Assembly (NCBI RefSeq): GCF_030272615.1
Contig: NC_081411.1
Location: 214,876,654 to 214,940,653, forward strand
Length of the DNA: 64,000 nucleotides
Source: Cryptomeria japonica
Taxonomy: Eukaryota; Streptophyta; Pinopsida; Cupressales; Cupressaceae
Reading direction: 5' to 3'
Both the position numbers and the translations under genes were made by a program. Below, piece by piece: positions 1 to 13,932 of the stretch (positions within the stretch are counted from its first letter, which is position 1; each line of letters begins with the position of its first letter). The notes beneath the pieces were generated by a model that saw only the letters and a list, made by a program, of their open reading frames with translations, had not been told where the DNA came from and did no database searches.

Positions 1-3000
1 TGTGGCCCTCTCATGCATAGTGGACCTTGTTGGGGAACCTACTACCCTATGCTCGCAACCTTCTTTGTCTGGTGCTCCTATTTAGCTCTAGCCTCTAGTG
101 GAAGATGTTCGCCTTTTTGCCACCTCTTTATGTGCTAACAGACCCTCCATGGGGATTACACCTCTTGCTTCCGCTTGTAAGGGTATTTGTGGATGATAGT
201 ATTGCTTGGACAATTGTTAGGCAACGAAGGAAAGGTCTCTCTTCCTTCCCTTCCCAGACTCATCCTCGAGTTGTGGGTGAAAGTCCAACCCACTCTTGAT
301 GTGGGATTGTTTGTAGCGGTGTTCGTGTGTTGTAAGTGGTTTATTAATGACTTGTGTAACTCTATATGTGGTTTGTTAATGGACTGTGTATCTCTGCCCT
401 TGGAACTTTTGGTTGTGAAAGGTTCTACACCTTAGTTTGCTTCTTAATAAAATATGTACAACCACCTAATATTTTGAACAAATGAAATAGCACTTACCTA
501 TGATTGTTCATGCTAACAATTCAAACATAAGAGTCTAATATATCAAATAATTAGATTTAAAAAAAATATTCTTATATTGAGTTTCATTACTTCCATCATA
601 AATGCAAAATGGTAGCAAAATTAGGTATGTGTTTCCTTAGTCTTATCACTTGATCAATTCAAATTGGCACCTTTGATATGAAATCTAAATATATCATAAT
701 TAATTTGTGATTTTGGTGAAGACAGGCTCAATGCGTTTCAGCAACAAATGCCAATCGCATCAACAGACCTGATGCACGTAATAAGCGTTGTAGAGGGCCC
801 TGTAGCTGACCGAACCCGTTGATGATAGCTATAGTTGGACACTAAATACGACTGTTTCTAAGCCTGTTGTAATGTTTCTGCACATTGTCATAAAGTATTA
901 CGTTTTTGATGAAGAATCCCTTTACCGTCCTTTTACATTAAGTTTTACTTCTTTGATGAAAAATCCTTTCGGTTGTCTTTTTCACAACGCTTTTGATGAG
1001 TAACTTTTGTTTCTAGAAACTTCTGAACTTTTATTTTGATGAGTGTCTAATAATTTGCTTTCTTTTTTAAAAGGATAATATAATCATGGTTAAAATATAT
1101 ACCTGTTTTTTATAATTTTTTATTTTTAAAATTAATTTAGAAATTCATTTTAAATTATAAAATTTATATGGAATAAGATTTTATAATATATTTGTTTTTA
1201 TGAAAGTTATATTTATATATAAATATATAAATTTTTTAAAAAATTATTTGTGTCATGTTGTAATTATATAATTATAGTTTTCATTTCACATTTTTTGTAA
1301 CACAGATTTGTTGTAAAGAATAGTTGGTTTTATTGTGCAAGTGTTATATTACCTAACTAGTTTCTCATTGTGTCATATCCACACTAACATACTTAATTTT
1401 ATTTAAGTGTGTAATAACCTAGGATTAAGATGTCATAATCTTAGTACCTTCTGGAGTTCCATATTTAACTTTATAACAAGAGTTTCCTCATTGTATATTG
1501 TTCTAGTTTCATTTACCCATTCAATGAATTATTCAACTTCATAGCATTTCTATCGCTTCCCTCTTGTATGGAAGACTTTTTTATTTCAAACAAGAGATGC
1601 ATAGCGTCATGTTCCTGCGGAGAGTTTGAAATGTGAGAGGTAGAAGAGAGAAAGGAAGGTAGAGATGGGTTTAGGCAAATAACACTTTACAAATTTTTGA
1701 TATAGCTAGGATCCTTTAATGATTTGTTTTGCTGAATTGTAAAGAATTATGGAGGATTGCAATGGTATTAACTTTATGATATTTTAGAAAAATGAGATGT
1801 GGTTTAAAATTTTGGTGCATGTATAAGCTGTGTATACACTTGATCCTTTGTCTACTTGATATATGTGTCATTTCTTTTTGTTTTATTACAGACATGAAAG
1901 ACCCTGTGCAATCTAATAACGAAAACTTGATCATAGAATAAGTTTGGGGTTCATAGTCCATAACAATTACAAGACAATCTTGAGGAGACAAATTACGTAG
2001 ATAAGCTCAGAAAGAAGTCATAGTTTAGATGCTAATTATTCCCTTCTTTAATTCTCAATGGAAAAACTTCATAAGAAAATCTACAAGACAAATCTATAGT
2101 CATCCTTTTTTATTTATACTTAAAAAATCCTTCATAATAATATCCAAATCCTTATATAACTTACCCAATTTCTGTGCAAAATTATTTACAACCTTAAAGA
2201 AAACATCTACCCTATAGTCTACATAACTATTCCCGAAACAATTGCAATGATTCTTTAATTATAGAGTTCATAAATTGCTGCGAATGTTTGTAGTATGTGC
2301 TTCAGAAATAAAATAGAATTTCAGTTAACGTAATAAACAAGGCTAAGAATATTATTATAACCTGAAGCCCTTGAAAGAAGATCTAATACTAACAAGACAG
2401 CCAATATTTCTTTACAATGAAAACCGCATCCTTTAACAGCAAATTCAGATTAGGGCCACTTAGTGCGAGCATACCTATTACCATGAGGTTTACCAAATCA
2501 AATAGTTTTTATATTTAAGTATTTTTATATTTATAAAATAATTTAAATTTCTTAATAGAAAATATTAAATTATAATATTATTGTGTTATCTATCATCTTA
2601 TGATAAATTGTACTATTGATCTTCAAACAATATTGTTTTAGATATAAAAAATTGTAAAATATATTAAAAAAAATTGAGGGAAATGAATTTGTAAATAAAA
2701 AGTTCTACTCATCTGCGTTGCATAAATGAATTTTTTTGTGCCTTTGGTTGAAGGCATGGCACGTGGGTTATACTTGTGGTGCGTGGCATGTTCTGGGATA
2801 GTTGGCATGCCTGGTAAATGCTTCCACATTTTGTGCAGAATGTTGTGGTATATTACTACCCCAATCTCTGTAATGACAATAATGGGTATTGTACCTGGAG
2901 CACAGATGAAGAAGAAGACATGAAAATGTCTACAAATTGCACACCCAAAAAGGACGTTACTCAAAATTTTCATGTGTGAGGAAATATTCAGGGGAATTGC

Positions 3001-5740
3001 AACTTTCTTAAACTGAAATTTGATTCTGAGGACAGAAGAAGCAAGGTCAGATAGGTTGCACGGGAGAAATAAAAATGTTCTGCCATATTGAGAGCAGAGG
3101 CGTATAAGAAGATGGAGGAAAATCTCTAAAAAACTGTGGTCTTGGATAACAAGAGTATGGAAGATGTGTTGGACATTGAAGACGTGTAATGCCTTCAGAA
3201 TTTGCTATCAAGTTTGATCATATTAGCCTATGGACTCAAAGGGTTGTGGTTTTGGTTACAAGGCTCTGTTCAAATATGAATTTAATACTGCATTTTTTAG
3301 TTCCTGCCAATTCAATTTCGAAAAATCTCGTTTCAAACTCCGAACAAAATCCTTTCAACCGTCTGCCAGGATGAGAAAAATTTAGAGTTTTGGTTGATGA
3401 AATTTCGACATGCAATCGATGAATTACTCTGCCCTTCTATCAGTAGCGATGTACCTATCTATCTATCCGAATAAAACCAGTTTGCGTGAGAGAAAGATAA
3501 AGGTACAATTGAAGAGATGTAAGCTGTCGAATTAAAAAATCCGACGGACTGTCATTTCTGCCAACGTTTTTCATTTTTTATTCAAATATTAGTCATTTTT
3601 GCTAAGCATATCTTTGGGTTTCAATCAATCATTGATTGTTTTTCCTAATTTATGAAGGGCATTAATGAACTGAATGAAGTGCACAACATTAAATTTGTGC
3701 TTCATGATGATAGGCTTTCTCCTGTTTCTGCGTGTGTTAAGGTAAGGCTTGTCTTATTTGGTAGAATGAGAAGTTACCTGTTTAAACACAGTGCGTATCA
3801 ATTTCATGTTGTGCTATTGATTGCAAAGGAGCTCCATGACTTCATCTCAGATGCCTCATCACAGGGCAACCCAATTTGGGAATTTGGAAGATGGGTGCCT
3901 CCATTAGCCATAACCAGATTGTGATTTGGATCAAAGGCATATGGGTTTTGTGGGGCGATAAATAAGGGATCGTTAAACAGACCGATCAAAGTCGTCAAAA
4001 ATTTCAGCTTGGAATCCATTAATGGAACTCAACAAGGAAGCCCAAATCGGAACAAGGGAGCTGTAGAATTGAATTAGTAAGCTATGGAGTGCTTGGAAAT
4101 ATGGATGGAGATCAAGAATGTAGGGAAAATTCAATGGATCCTTTGTGTTTTCTTGACTGAAAATTAAAATTATCTTTGAATATTTTGATCATTCACATGA
4201 CCAGATAACACCCATAACAAGAAAGCAAAGGGATGACGAGGTTGAAAGATGGTAGAAGGGTGAATTTGAGAACCTGCAGTTTTATTTATTTATGGCATGC
4301 GCTATGTGGGTAGTAGGGGGACTTCAACCTGTTTTTCGAAACAAACAGTGAACAAAATGACAGAGAATTATTCATCAGAAGAAGAAAAGACCATAACTAA
4401 TAGCCGAAACGGTAGAAGCGATGGAAGCCCCAAAAAAGCACAAAATCAAATAGCATAAACAGAACTGGACAATAAATTATGGCTCCGTTCGAATTTACAT
4501 GAATGAGAAAATATTTCTCTAGATTTTTCCAGAGTTCAATGAAAACTTCTAGAACTCAATGTCACGGTTAGCCAAAATATTTCAATTTCTAAAGTTTTTG
4601 GGCGTTCATATTTTCTTATTATTAATTGTATTTAATCAAATATTTTAACGATATTTACCAATCATATTAAACATAAATACTATTATATTAATTCTTATTC
4701 CAATTTAAATTTCTTAACATTTGCTCCAACATTCCAGCTCTAAAAATTCTCACCGCTCACTAGACGAGGTGAAAAACTAAAATGCATCCAACAGATGGGT
4801 TTGTTTCTGTTGTTGGCAATAACTAAAAATTATTGCCTCATATGGTATTGATCATAGAGTCCTATATTTAATTTCCTTTATTCTTTTGGAGAGTTTTGAC
4901 TAAAAGATTTGCTTCCCTATTGTATGGAAGGCTTTTTGGTTCTAAGTGATCTTTGCCTCAAATGATGTAGAATCTTAAATATTTAATTTCCTCCATTTTT
5001 TATATTTTTTTGGAAAGTTTGACTAAATGATTCCAAAATAAAATAGACCTCACAATTGAACTCAATAGACCTGCAAACATTAAAGTCAATATAAAATTTG
5101 AACTTTTTAAAGAGGTTTGCAAAAAACTCATGGCAAAAAGTCCATACAATCGTTATGCTATTGTCCACCACTACTGGTTATAAAATCATAATCTTTGCAA
5201 GGAATATTTGTCGTGCATCCCTTTTACTTTGCGGCATCCATTTTCCCTCTTTCCTTGTTTGTTGTGTCCCCACCATCCAAGAGGCATGATTGAACTATTT
5301 TAATTTAATCATAAATAATAAAATATTATATTAAATTAATGATAATATTAATATTATAAATTAATATATCATTAATAATAAATTAGTTAAGTCAATCAAT
5401 ATTATAAACTAATAATCTGTTTTATCTTTTAATAAAAAATATTATAAATTAATAAGTTTAAATATTTGAGTTTTCTTTTTGAATGTCAACCTTTGACATC
5501 CAAGAACAAACAACAATATAAGAATGAAATCTCCACCATAAAAGGTATGGATTTTGGGATGAATTTTCCTTCTGGAAGATTATCAAAAACCCTTGTTAAT
5601 TGACTTGCAGAGGTGAGAACAAAACCCCAAGCCTCTTAGGAGCATTTCCACTCAGGATCTAACCTATTGCACTAAATTGAAGATTGGTTGTTTTTCAGGA
5701 AACTTTGGAAGCGAATATGAGAGCGAACAGTGATGGTATG
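1..5740. other. No supported gene; AT-rich intergenic sequence
   Basis: I find no reading frame with recognisable domains, no primer site and no convincing repeat boundary here. The ORFs are short (91 codons or fewer, except one of 111 codons at 2638-2973 on the minus strand) and show no motif. Stretches at about 1060-1270 and 5310-5460 are strongly A/T-rich. Two short passages (about 1550-1580 and 4910-4935) share a 'cttccct-ttgtatggaag' phrase, which may be old repeat debris. This is probably decayed repeat or intergenic DNA. Confidence 0.6.
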
Positions 5741-5748
5741 ATGAAAGA

Positions 5749-7640
5749 ATAAGTATCCGGTAGATTACTGAGAGGGGGGGTGAATCAGTAAATAGAAAAA
5801 CTGATACAAACTTTCCCAAACTCAGTCTCAATCACACAAGATAAACTTATCAATGAAATACCACTGTCATGATAAATACTTGTAAGAAAACCGGTTGACT
5901 GTTATAGCAACTTAACAGTAAACAACATTCAACTTGTAAACATCCAAATGCTTCAACATATGTCAACATACTTCATTACTCAATGCTTCTGGTTATCATG
6001 CCTTATCAAAAATAGTTAAGTAGTTAATCAAATCAACCATAAGATCATAACCACAAAAACATTCATCACATGACACAAGTATTTCTACGTGGAAAACCCA
6101 AATAGGTAAAAACCACAGTGAGATGGGACTCACAAGAAAATATTTGAACTCTTCTGAAGTTCGCCGTGTTAGGAGCCTAGCCTGTTAAAGCTTTTTACAA
6201 AAGTCCTGTTAAGAACTAATCCTGTTAGGAATCACCCAGTTAAGGGATTGACTACAAATGCCTTGTTAGAAGCAAGTACCCTGTAAGGAGTAACCTCAAT
6301 AGAGGATTTGAGAATCCAATCTAATGGACTACCTTGTTAGAGCTTAACTGGTTAAAGGATTTCAATTCTGCTGTAACTATTAGAGAGCAACAGGAGTTGC
6401 TTGATCTGTCTGAATAGAACTACATTTGCTTGATCAGATCCATTTAAACTTCTATCTGCCTTTACTCAAACTACAGACTCATTCTCTGGTTAGGCAACCA
6501 CACACTCAACTGATTTCTGCCAACTTTGCCAACACTAAACAAAACAACTTCATCGACCTTAAATACAAATCAATTAGGTCGGTAACACAACAAAAACCTA
6601 ATTCTCTCATCGAGATTACAAACAAGTCGGTACAAGCATGATCGTTGGATTTCATAGCAATCTCAACACATCAATCAAGAAAACCTCAACCGCTCCTTGA
6701 TTATCGCTTCATCGAGCTCAGCAACTCATCACGCGCTTTGCATTAGATGCAATACACTTTGCTCCTTCCCTAGACAAACAAACGCACCAAAAACATTTTG
6801 AACTTGTCTTCATACAATGACCATATGTGTCACCATCATTACCGCTCAATATCAGATCATAAACCAACATAACCAGTTCAACAACCTTAATCGGTTAGGG
6901 TTTAACAAAAACAACTGATAGGGTTTACCAGTTACATAACATAGAAAGGGTTTAACCTTTTACTTCGATTACCGGTTCAACTCACAAACTTACATACAGG
7001 TTTACGATAACCTTCACAAAGCTCTTCCTACCGGTTACAAGACAATATCAGCAATAACAACAATATCATTACCAGTTAATTGACATCAATGACAACATAA
7101 CATATCATTAATGCAATCTTCATGCAAATGCCAACAAACAGTAGAGAGATGCTTTCCTGAACAAGAAACCAACTCCAAATCGAAGGGTAGAGAGAGAAGC
7201 AATGCTGCACAAAGTGAGTTGCTTCTAGGTGATATCCGTTGCCTTCAACATTATTCAGTGACCCTCTTTTGGAGTGTGCATAGAAACAATAGCCTTGGGG
7301 CACTGATTTGCCATTTCTGAGTTACTGCAGGAAACTGAACTCATCTTTGTGAGCAGATCAGAGCACCTACCGGAGGAGTCACATGTATAGGCTAAATTTT
7401 GTGAAGGCCTAGATAAGTGCAGGCCAAAACCCAACAACTAATCCATCGCAGATCTCAGTCCCACAAGGCAAATTCAAAAGAAATCAATCACTTGTGCATG
7501 AGGAGTGCATCCCAGTCATTCAACTCTGCAAGGGGATGGTTCTGTACATCTGCCTTAATTCAGAAAAGACAAGCATTTGTTCAGACACATGTAAATCACC
7601 CTAAATCAGTGCAGAATCTGTAAGATCTAAGATCATAATT
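5749..7640. mobile_element. LTR-retroelement-like non-coding sequence, boundaries unknown
   Basis: The block opens with a G-run followed by 'gtgaatcagt' (about 5770-5790). Near 6088 it has a 'acgtggaaaacccaaa...aaaaccac' phrase. I associate this combination with the non-coding LTR or leader of some large plant retroelements; that is recollection, not a search. I see no gag or pol reading frame, and I could not place TG/CA ends or a target duplication. The sequence is rich in 'accggtta' phrases to about 7080. It could equally be an unrelated dispersed repeat. Confidence 0.35.
6165..6370. repeat. Short degenerate repeats of a CTGTTAGGA-like motif
   Basis: About seven variants of 'c(c/t)tgttaggag' or 'ctgttaaag' occur roughly every 25-35 bases in this stretch. 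They form a degenerate direct-repeat block inside the non-coding LTR-like sequence. No coding role is visible. Confidence 0.5.
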
Positions 7641-8858
7641 TATCTTCCAATTGACATAGAATAAAATCTTGGTTGATTATTTGGAACTATTATTTCAATG
7701 TGCATCCAATTATGATTGTAGTCTTCTATTATGTTAAAGTTTTGAATTATTATTTAAATTCTATGGTGGAAATTTGGGTGGTAAGAGAATCTAATACTAG
7801 GGACTCTGACATAGATCTCTGCAAGTTTATCTCTCTATCCATGAGATTTTCAATTTTTTAAGTTCAAATTACAACTTCATAATTCGCCGTTGAAATGATT
7901 TGTTGTATTGTGGAACAATTTACATTAGGAAAGCCCTGCATGCATCAATAGTTATCTAACATTGAATAATAATAGCAAGACAAAGTTGTTTGATTCTGCT
8001 CTAGGGATTTTACATAGTTTCCTTATCCCCTCCCTCTCACCATCATCAAGCTCCCAAACTTTTGTTTACAACTTGCCCTCAAAGGGATTAACAGTGGCTT
8101 CCCCCCACCCTCATCTTGTTTCTTCTTCATTTGGTCCCTTACCACCTTCATGCATATAGGTTTTCAAGCCTCTCCATCCACTCTTCCCTGAACTATATCA
8201 AGTACTAGGCAATCCCAAAACCTAACCCCTAACATTCCATTTATGAATTCTTCTTGGGCATTCAAGATTTCAATTTCATCCCCACTTTTCTTCCCATTGT
8301 AATGTTTATGCAATTTCCTAGATTCCTGCTCCTCTTCATGCCCTCTTATTTCAAACTTACAGAATTTATATTGAACATATTCCCCAAGGTGCAAATTATA
8401 ATGTGGTATCTCTAAACTCCAAATTTCATGGTCCTTCCATTTTGTTTTACTAGGCCCACAAGTTTCTTCCTCCCTATTCATCCCACATTAGGCATCCTAA
8501 CTCCTAACTCTTAATCCTTTTTGGCATATTTCTAAAAATTCTAGCCTATAGGCTTACAAGATATTTTTACTCATAGACACTATTCATGTATGAGAAACCA
8601 TAAACTCCCAATGTTCAAGCTAGAAAGCCTACCTACCTCCTCTTGTAGAGTTGGATGTCATTAATGGCCTTAAATCAATGATGTAAGGTAACAAATGGTA
8701 GCTCAATGCCTATATGTACCTATGATCCCTCAAGAGGTCGGTTCTTGTATAAGTGGACATGGTTGATGATATAAAGGTATGGTTTCATGAACATCATGCA
8801 ATGTGATTAATGAAGACAAATATACGCAACATGTACACCATAAGACTACGATGGTTCC
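7641..8858. other. No supported gene
   Basis: The longest open frame is a 105-codon minus-strand ORF (8164-8481). It is charged and has no motif I recognise. Without a start context, homologous neighbour or domain I do not call it a gene. The rest is ordinary AT-rich sequence. Confidence 0.5.
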
Positions 8859-10800
8859 TGTTGTGACCAAATCACACATCGCTCCATCACAAATGGGGAC
8901 CCCTCTTTGCTTTTGTAGTAGTCTTAGAATAAGGTGTTGAGTGTCCTCTAGGTAGGCTAGCAAGAAGTGAGTTGGTGATTGCAATAGTTGAGTTAGAGTG
9001 ATTCACTTTCAAGATCCAAAATTTAGCTAAGGCATGAAAAATAGCTTGTCATTCTAAGCTAGAACCATTTCATCCTTATACTTAGAAGCGTTTTTATAAT
9101 CGCATAATCAAGTTTTCCTAGGCTAGAAAGCTTCTTGTTCTAGGCTAGAACGCCTTGTCCTTTGACCAAGGACGTTTCATCCTTTTACTATGATGATCTG
9201 TGAGTAGAGCGATTTCTCCTAGCAAGTCAAGTTCATTTTCGGTGAAGAGAGATGATGTCGCCTTGTACTACAAAACGATGCAATTCATTTAACGAATGCA
9301 ATGAACAAAGATGATGATGTACGTGCACGGCACAGCATTGATTTGGTAAGTTTACATAGTGCGTGGCATGAATAGATGGTGCCTTTCAAGATCAAACTAT
9401 CACACGATTACATTGCCCATACAAAGCATATTCAATGTAAGTTTTAAAACTCAAGAATGATTTCAAATAATGAATGCAATGCCTTAAATGAAAATTTACA
9501 TATGAGAGGGAAGCATTTAAAAACTGGCAACCACGACTTAATTGGATCAATGCAAGACATTCAATCTGATATAGCTGGTTGTTCTCATTTAATTTGAATT
9601 TTTAAGTTCTAGACACAGGCTATAAATGATGATTACAACATATTTAATACATGCTGCTTGCATTTACAAATGGTTGCAGCGCATTTACATTTTGGAGTTG
9701 GGTTTTAAAGTTCGAAGTTTCCTACATATGCATTGATCAAACCTCATTTAATGATTGACATCTTCATTTATGAATTTATTCTCATTTAATGAATGACATC
9801 TTCATTTATGAATTTATTGCAAGATGTTCAAATTAGTAGAGTGATTTGTATCAAATGGATGCCACGATTTTGATAGCTATGCAACATTGAATGAATGCGA
9901 CCAGGATGCCTCATTGTTTTAAATGCATCGTAGTAAATGGAGGTCATCTAGCTGCCTGTGATGAGGTATTGCAAGCGATTTTATATTGATCATTTCATTT
10001 GATCAATATCACCTTTAAGCTAAAGAGCAGCAATCCAATCTTCAAGTGCAATATCAACAAAAATACAATGATTGCATACTAAGCCACAGCGAATTCATCT
10101 ATACATGCAGCGACCTCAGTCAGAGATGATTGTTCATGTTCGATTGCACCCTGAGCTACAGCGAGCTCATCTTATTTTGATTAGCGAATTAACTTAATTT
10201 TGAACAGCAAATCTGATATTTTAAGACAGCGATTTGATCATACATATCAGTCGAATTTATCATTGATAGAGAGGTGAATTCCTTCTTTGTTGATCAGCGA
10301 TTTTTATCAAAACAAAAGGCGAGACTGCTGAGGCATCCAATTTGTTCATCTTCCACAGCGAATTGACTTTGCCAAACAACGAACCTGTCATCAAGGAAAG
10401 TGATATTGCATTTATCAGCGACAGTGATCTAATCATTGATCAACAAGCAAAGGGAGATTATCGATTCTACAATGGCATTCCTTTGATAAAGGGCGATTTT
10501 GCCAAGTCATCAATCAAATTAAGTTACCAGCCCATTTTAAGATTAGTTTGCAGGTCTGAGACAGCTTAGTTTTGTCTTATCAGACCTTATTTTAAGGCTG
10601 GTATATTTTGGCATTCATCAATTTCAGTCAAAAATAACTCTTTCATTAAATGTTTGAACATCTTTTGATTATTTACAAAGATTCATTTTTGTGTCAAGGG
10701 TTAGAGCTGTCACCCTAGCATTGGAACTTGCCCTAGGTCATTTGGTTTTGTTTGTGAATCATATCATATCACAAATCTAACTTAAGCGTCACTCACGGGT
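8859..10800 (+). mobile_element. Head of a long LTR related to the two giant solo LTRs
   Basis: The sequence from 8859 begins TGTTGTGACC and continues with 'cacatcgctccat.acaaatggggaccc'. For about 60 bases it matches the heads of the LTRs at 13574 and 27395. The far end is not clear: I did not find the family's ACATCAACA terminus before the ORF that starts at 10806. The interior has repeated 'ctaggctagaa' phrases (about 9040-9160) and many 'cagcga' motifs (about 10090-10450). By position it could be the 5' LTR or leader of the element encoding the unknown ORF downstream. Head similarity is seen directly; extent is inferred. Confidence 0.45.
9743..9818. repeat. Tandem duplication of a 38-bp unit
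   Basis: Two adjacent 38-base copies (9743-9780 and 9781-9818) both begin 'ctcatttaatga' and end 'atgaatttatt'. They differ at a single base. This is a local slippage or duplication product inside LTR-like sequence. Confidence 0.85.
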
Positions 10801-11467
10801 GAAGAATGGCTGGAGCACGGCAGGCCCTTATCAAAAAAGATTCGAAGAATGTCATAGTGAAGTCCAAAATGACATCATTTTGGCGCAGTGTGGGTGATTT
10901 TAACCAAGGACAGATTGACATGAAGAAGTTTTAGGGCCCATTATACACTACCAAAACGACAGGATACTCCAAGGTGATGACGAACAGGGGCATTGTGAAA
11001 GCGGTAGACTTCCCTTTGGTAGTGCAGTGCAACGAACTCATTGTAGAATGTGCTAGGCACTATGATCCAAGCAAGAGGATGATCGTGGCACCAGATGGAA
11101 GAAAGATCACCTACCTTTCAGAGGATGCAATCAGCGAGGCCTTCCACATTCCAGAATTCAACAACAAGATATATAAAAGTAAGGATGCCTCAAAGGTGGT
11201 TTATGATGATGATCTCAACAAATGCCAAGAGATAATCAACAAATACTAGGTACTAAAGAGTAGACCCCGTCAATCTAAGCTTTCAGGCAAGCTCCACAGG
11301 ATTGACTTAAAGGAAGAGTTTGGAGATTTGATCAAACTTATTACCCGAGTCTTCAGGATTCCACAGGGCTTCCAGTTCGAGACATGGATGTTCTACTTCA
11401 TGGAAGTCATTTCAAGGGGAAAAGAGAGAATCAATTGGGCAAGGATTATCAGTAACAACATTGATAT

Positions 11468-12557
11468 TGTAATGTCCCCACTTTGAAATAGAATTTAATA
11501 ATAAATAATAATAAAATTAAAATAATAAAAATTAAATTAAAATATAAAGTAATATAATTAATTAAAAATTAATTAAGTTAATGAAAGATCAAGAGACATG
11601 GAAGGAAAAGTTGTGACTCCCTCAACAATAAGATATAAAAGGGAGAAGAGAACCTCATTTGAGAGGAGGACAATTTGAAAATCAGAAGTGCAGATCTGAT
11701 TTAAATAAGAAGTGCCCCTTTCAAAAGGCAGAAATAATGATGAGTTGCACTCTTTCAAAGGGTGCTCATGGTGAAAGCATGTCTCTTGCCAAAGGGCATA
11801 CATTATGAAGAGGTGTGACCTCTCCCTCACATTGAGAGATATAAAGGAAAGGAATCAGAAGGATCCAGTGATATCACCATTGTTCAGATCAGATCAGAAT
11901 TGTTATTAAGTTACAGGCAGTAACATTTGTGTTCTTGGTGGTATGCATGGGATGTGCTAAATATGTATGCTTAATATATGAAGCCTGATACTGTTGTTAT
12001 GCAGAATTTAGTATAAAGAATGCAATATGTATGACAGTCATACTTAATTTCATATATATTCATAATACATGAGAAGGTAGTATACTTATAGTCTAAATCA
12101 TGTTATTAACGTCAGTATTTAAGAAGGTGGGAATGAGATGTTCCAAAGAGAGGCAGTCTAAATCCAAGCAATAGGTTAAGTCCCAAGATAGAGTAGGGAT
12201 CAGCGTCCCGTAAACTTTGAGGGAATAGTCCCAAAATAGGGTAAGGGCTTGGATCTGTAAACTTTGAGGGAACCTATTGTAGTTGGTCTCTAAGTGCTTT
12301 GGTAACACACATATCCTCCTTCCTTAAAACTGAAGTAGTAACAAAGTTGGTAATTGCATTAAGAGTTATCGAAGACAACCTTTATTATCTAATATGGTTG
12401 ATGAACAATTTACTTATTAATAATTGATAAATTAATTGAACTGTGGATAGCACAGATTTGATTCATGTAAAAACAGATTTGTCTCCTAATCAATTTAGTT
12501 TAAGTCATAAGTATATTGAAATAGATTAATTATGTTAATCAGGTAGGGGACATTACA
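11468..12557 (+). mobile_element. Solo LTR, 1.09 kb, with 5-bp TSD GATAT
   Basis: The unit starts TGTAATGTCCCC and ends GGGGACATTACA, a perfect 12-base terminal inverted repeat bearing the TG...CA of LTRs. GATAT occurs immediately before (11463-11467) and after (12558-12562). There is no internal coding region or second LTR, so this is a solo LTR. TATA-like motifs at about 11634 (tataaaag) and 11841 (tataaag) point to plus orientation. The segment 12180-12280 repeats a 'gtaaactttgaggga' phrase. It interrupts the unknown ORF, whose frame rejoins without shift when one TSD copy and the LTR are discounted. Confidence 0.9.
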
Positions 12558-13932
12558 GATATGCAACTCAAGAGGCTTAAGCGGACAAGGACATTCTACA
12601 TGGGTTCATATCTCATATATTCGCTTGCTAGGGCTTGTGAATATGTAGGATTAACATACAGAGCACCAGTTGGTACAAGATCGAGACAACTAAGAGCATG
12701 TGAGTCATATGTACATATACATTATCATAACAAGACTCATTTCAGAAGAGTCAATGATGCATTCACTATGCATATCACAAGGACACTACAAGGATGTATT
12801 CATCAAAGGTTATCACCAGAGCCAAAGGAGTTAGTGGAGAGGTTCCGTGCATGGTTCATTCAATTTCCTAAGTTCACTTATATAAGGGTCCAGGGATGCT
12901 CTTGCCCACCTTATATGTTACCAAGATATCCTACCGACAAACTGATATTGTTTGAGCTAGTGAGGCAACTAATGGCATACAACAAAGTACAAAGAACAAG
13001 TTGAAGACAAAGATTTCATTTCCTATTTCATTAGGACGATCCTTGGAAGTGTGTCCATCCTTGCAAGAAGCAAAAAAGATAGATGAAGAATGGAAGTCCT
13101 TTCTCCTAATTCCATACCACCCAAGAGACAACTTCGATCCCTATGGCAACATCCAAAAATCTAGTCGGAGAAGCTTAAGCACAAGTTACAATTGGAGGAT
13201 CATTTCATGAACGCCAAGGATGAGTTGGAAATAAGGAAGAAAATGTGTTCAAAGCTACCTATTGAGATTATCAGAGCAACCAAGGTCTTCGATATTCCTA
13301 ATCAAGCACATGACAATGGAAAGCATTTATTGCCAGCATATGATAAAGAAAAGAACAAAGAAATAAAGGTCAATTGGATTGAGGTAGAGAGCACCAACTT
13401 GAGAGATTTGATGAGGTCGGTCCTATCCAGCACAAAGCGATGGGTAGAAAGAGCAAAGGCATTCATAAGGTAATTAATGAAGATATTTGACAGAACTATG
13501 GCGATTCTTGAAAGGAATCAAACACTCGAGGTGGCATATGACACTTTCATCTACACTAGAGACTTCACTATACTATTGTGATGTATTCACACATCGCCCC
13601 ATTGCAAATGCGGACCCGTACTTTTTGCTTTCTAGGGTTTGCTTTCTTGGTCTTTTAGGGTTTTGTCTGTTAGCCTTTGCATGATGAGTGTTGTCAAGGG
13701 GATCGCTGGATAGCAGGCTCCGCTTGAGCTAGGATGAGTCAGTAGATGCTCCAAGTTAGGGTTTCTTTCAAGGTCTTCCTTAGGCTTGGTTTTGTTGGTA
13801 GTGTCACGTTTGAGTTCGAGGAAGTCAGTGAGTGGTTGAGCAAATTTGGCTAAGACATGGAAGGAATGAATCAAAAATCTATCCTAGGGCAAAGTCAAGT
13901 TAAAAATGAGGTGAATTGAGCTCAAAGAGGAA

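Noticed and set aside
105-435. Overlapping ORFs of 64 and 82 codons near the window start
   Set aside because: They overlap each other in different frames, with no motif and no support from neighbours.
1060-1270. A/T-rich block as a possible origin or matrix-attachment site
   Set aside because: Base composition alone gives no support, and similar stretches occur throughout the window.
8164-8481. 105-codon minus-strand ORF
   Set aside because: No start context, domain or homologous neighbour is visible, and the length is possible by chance in AT-rich sequence.
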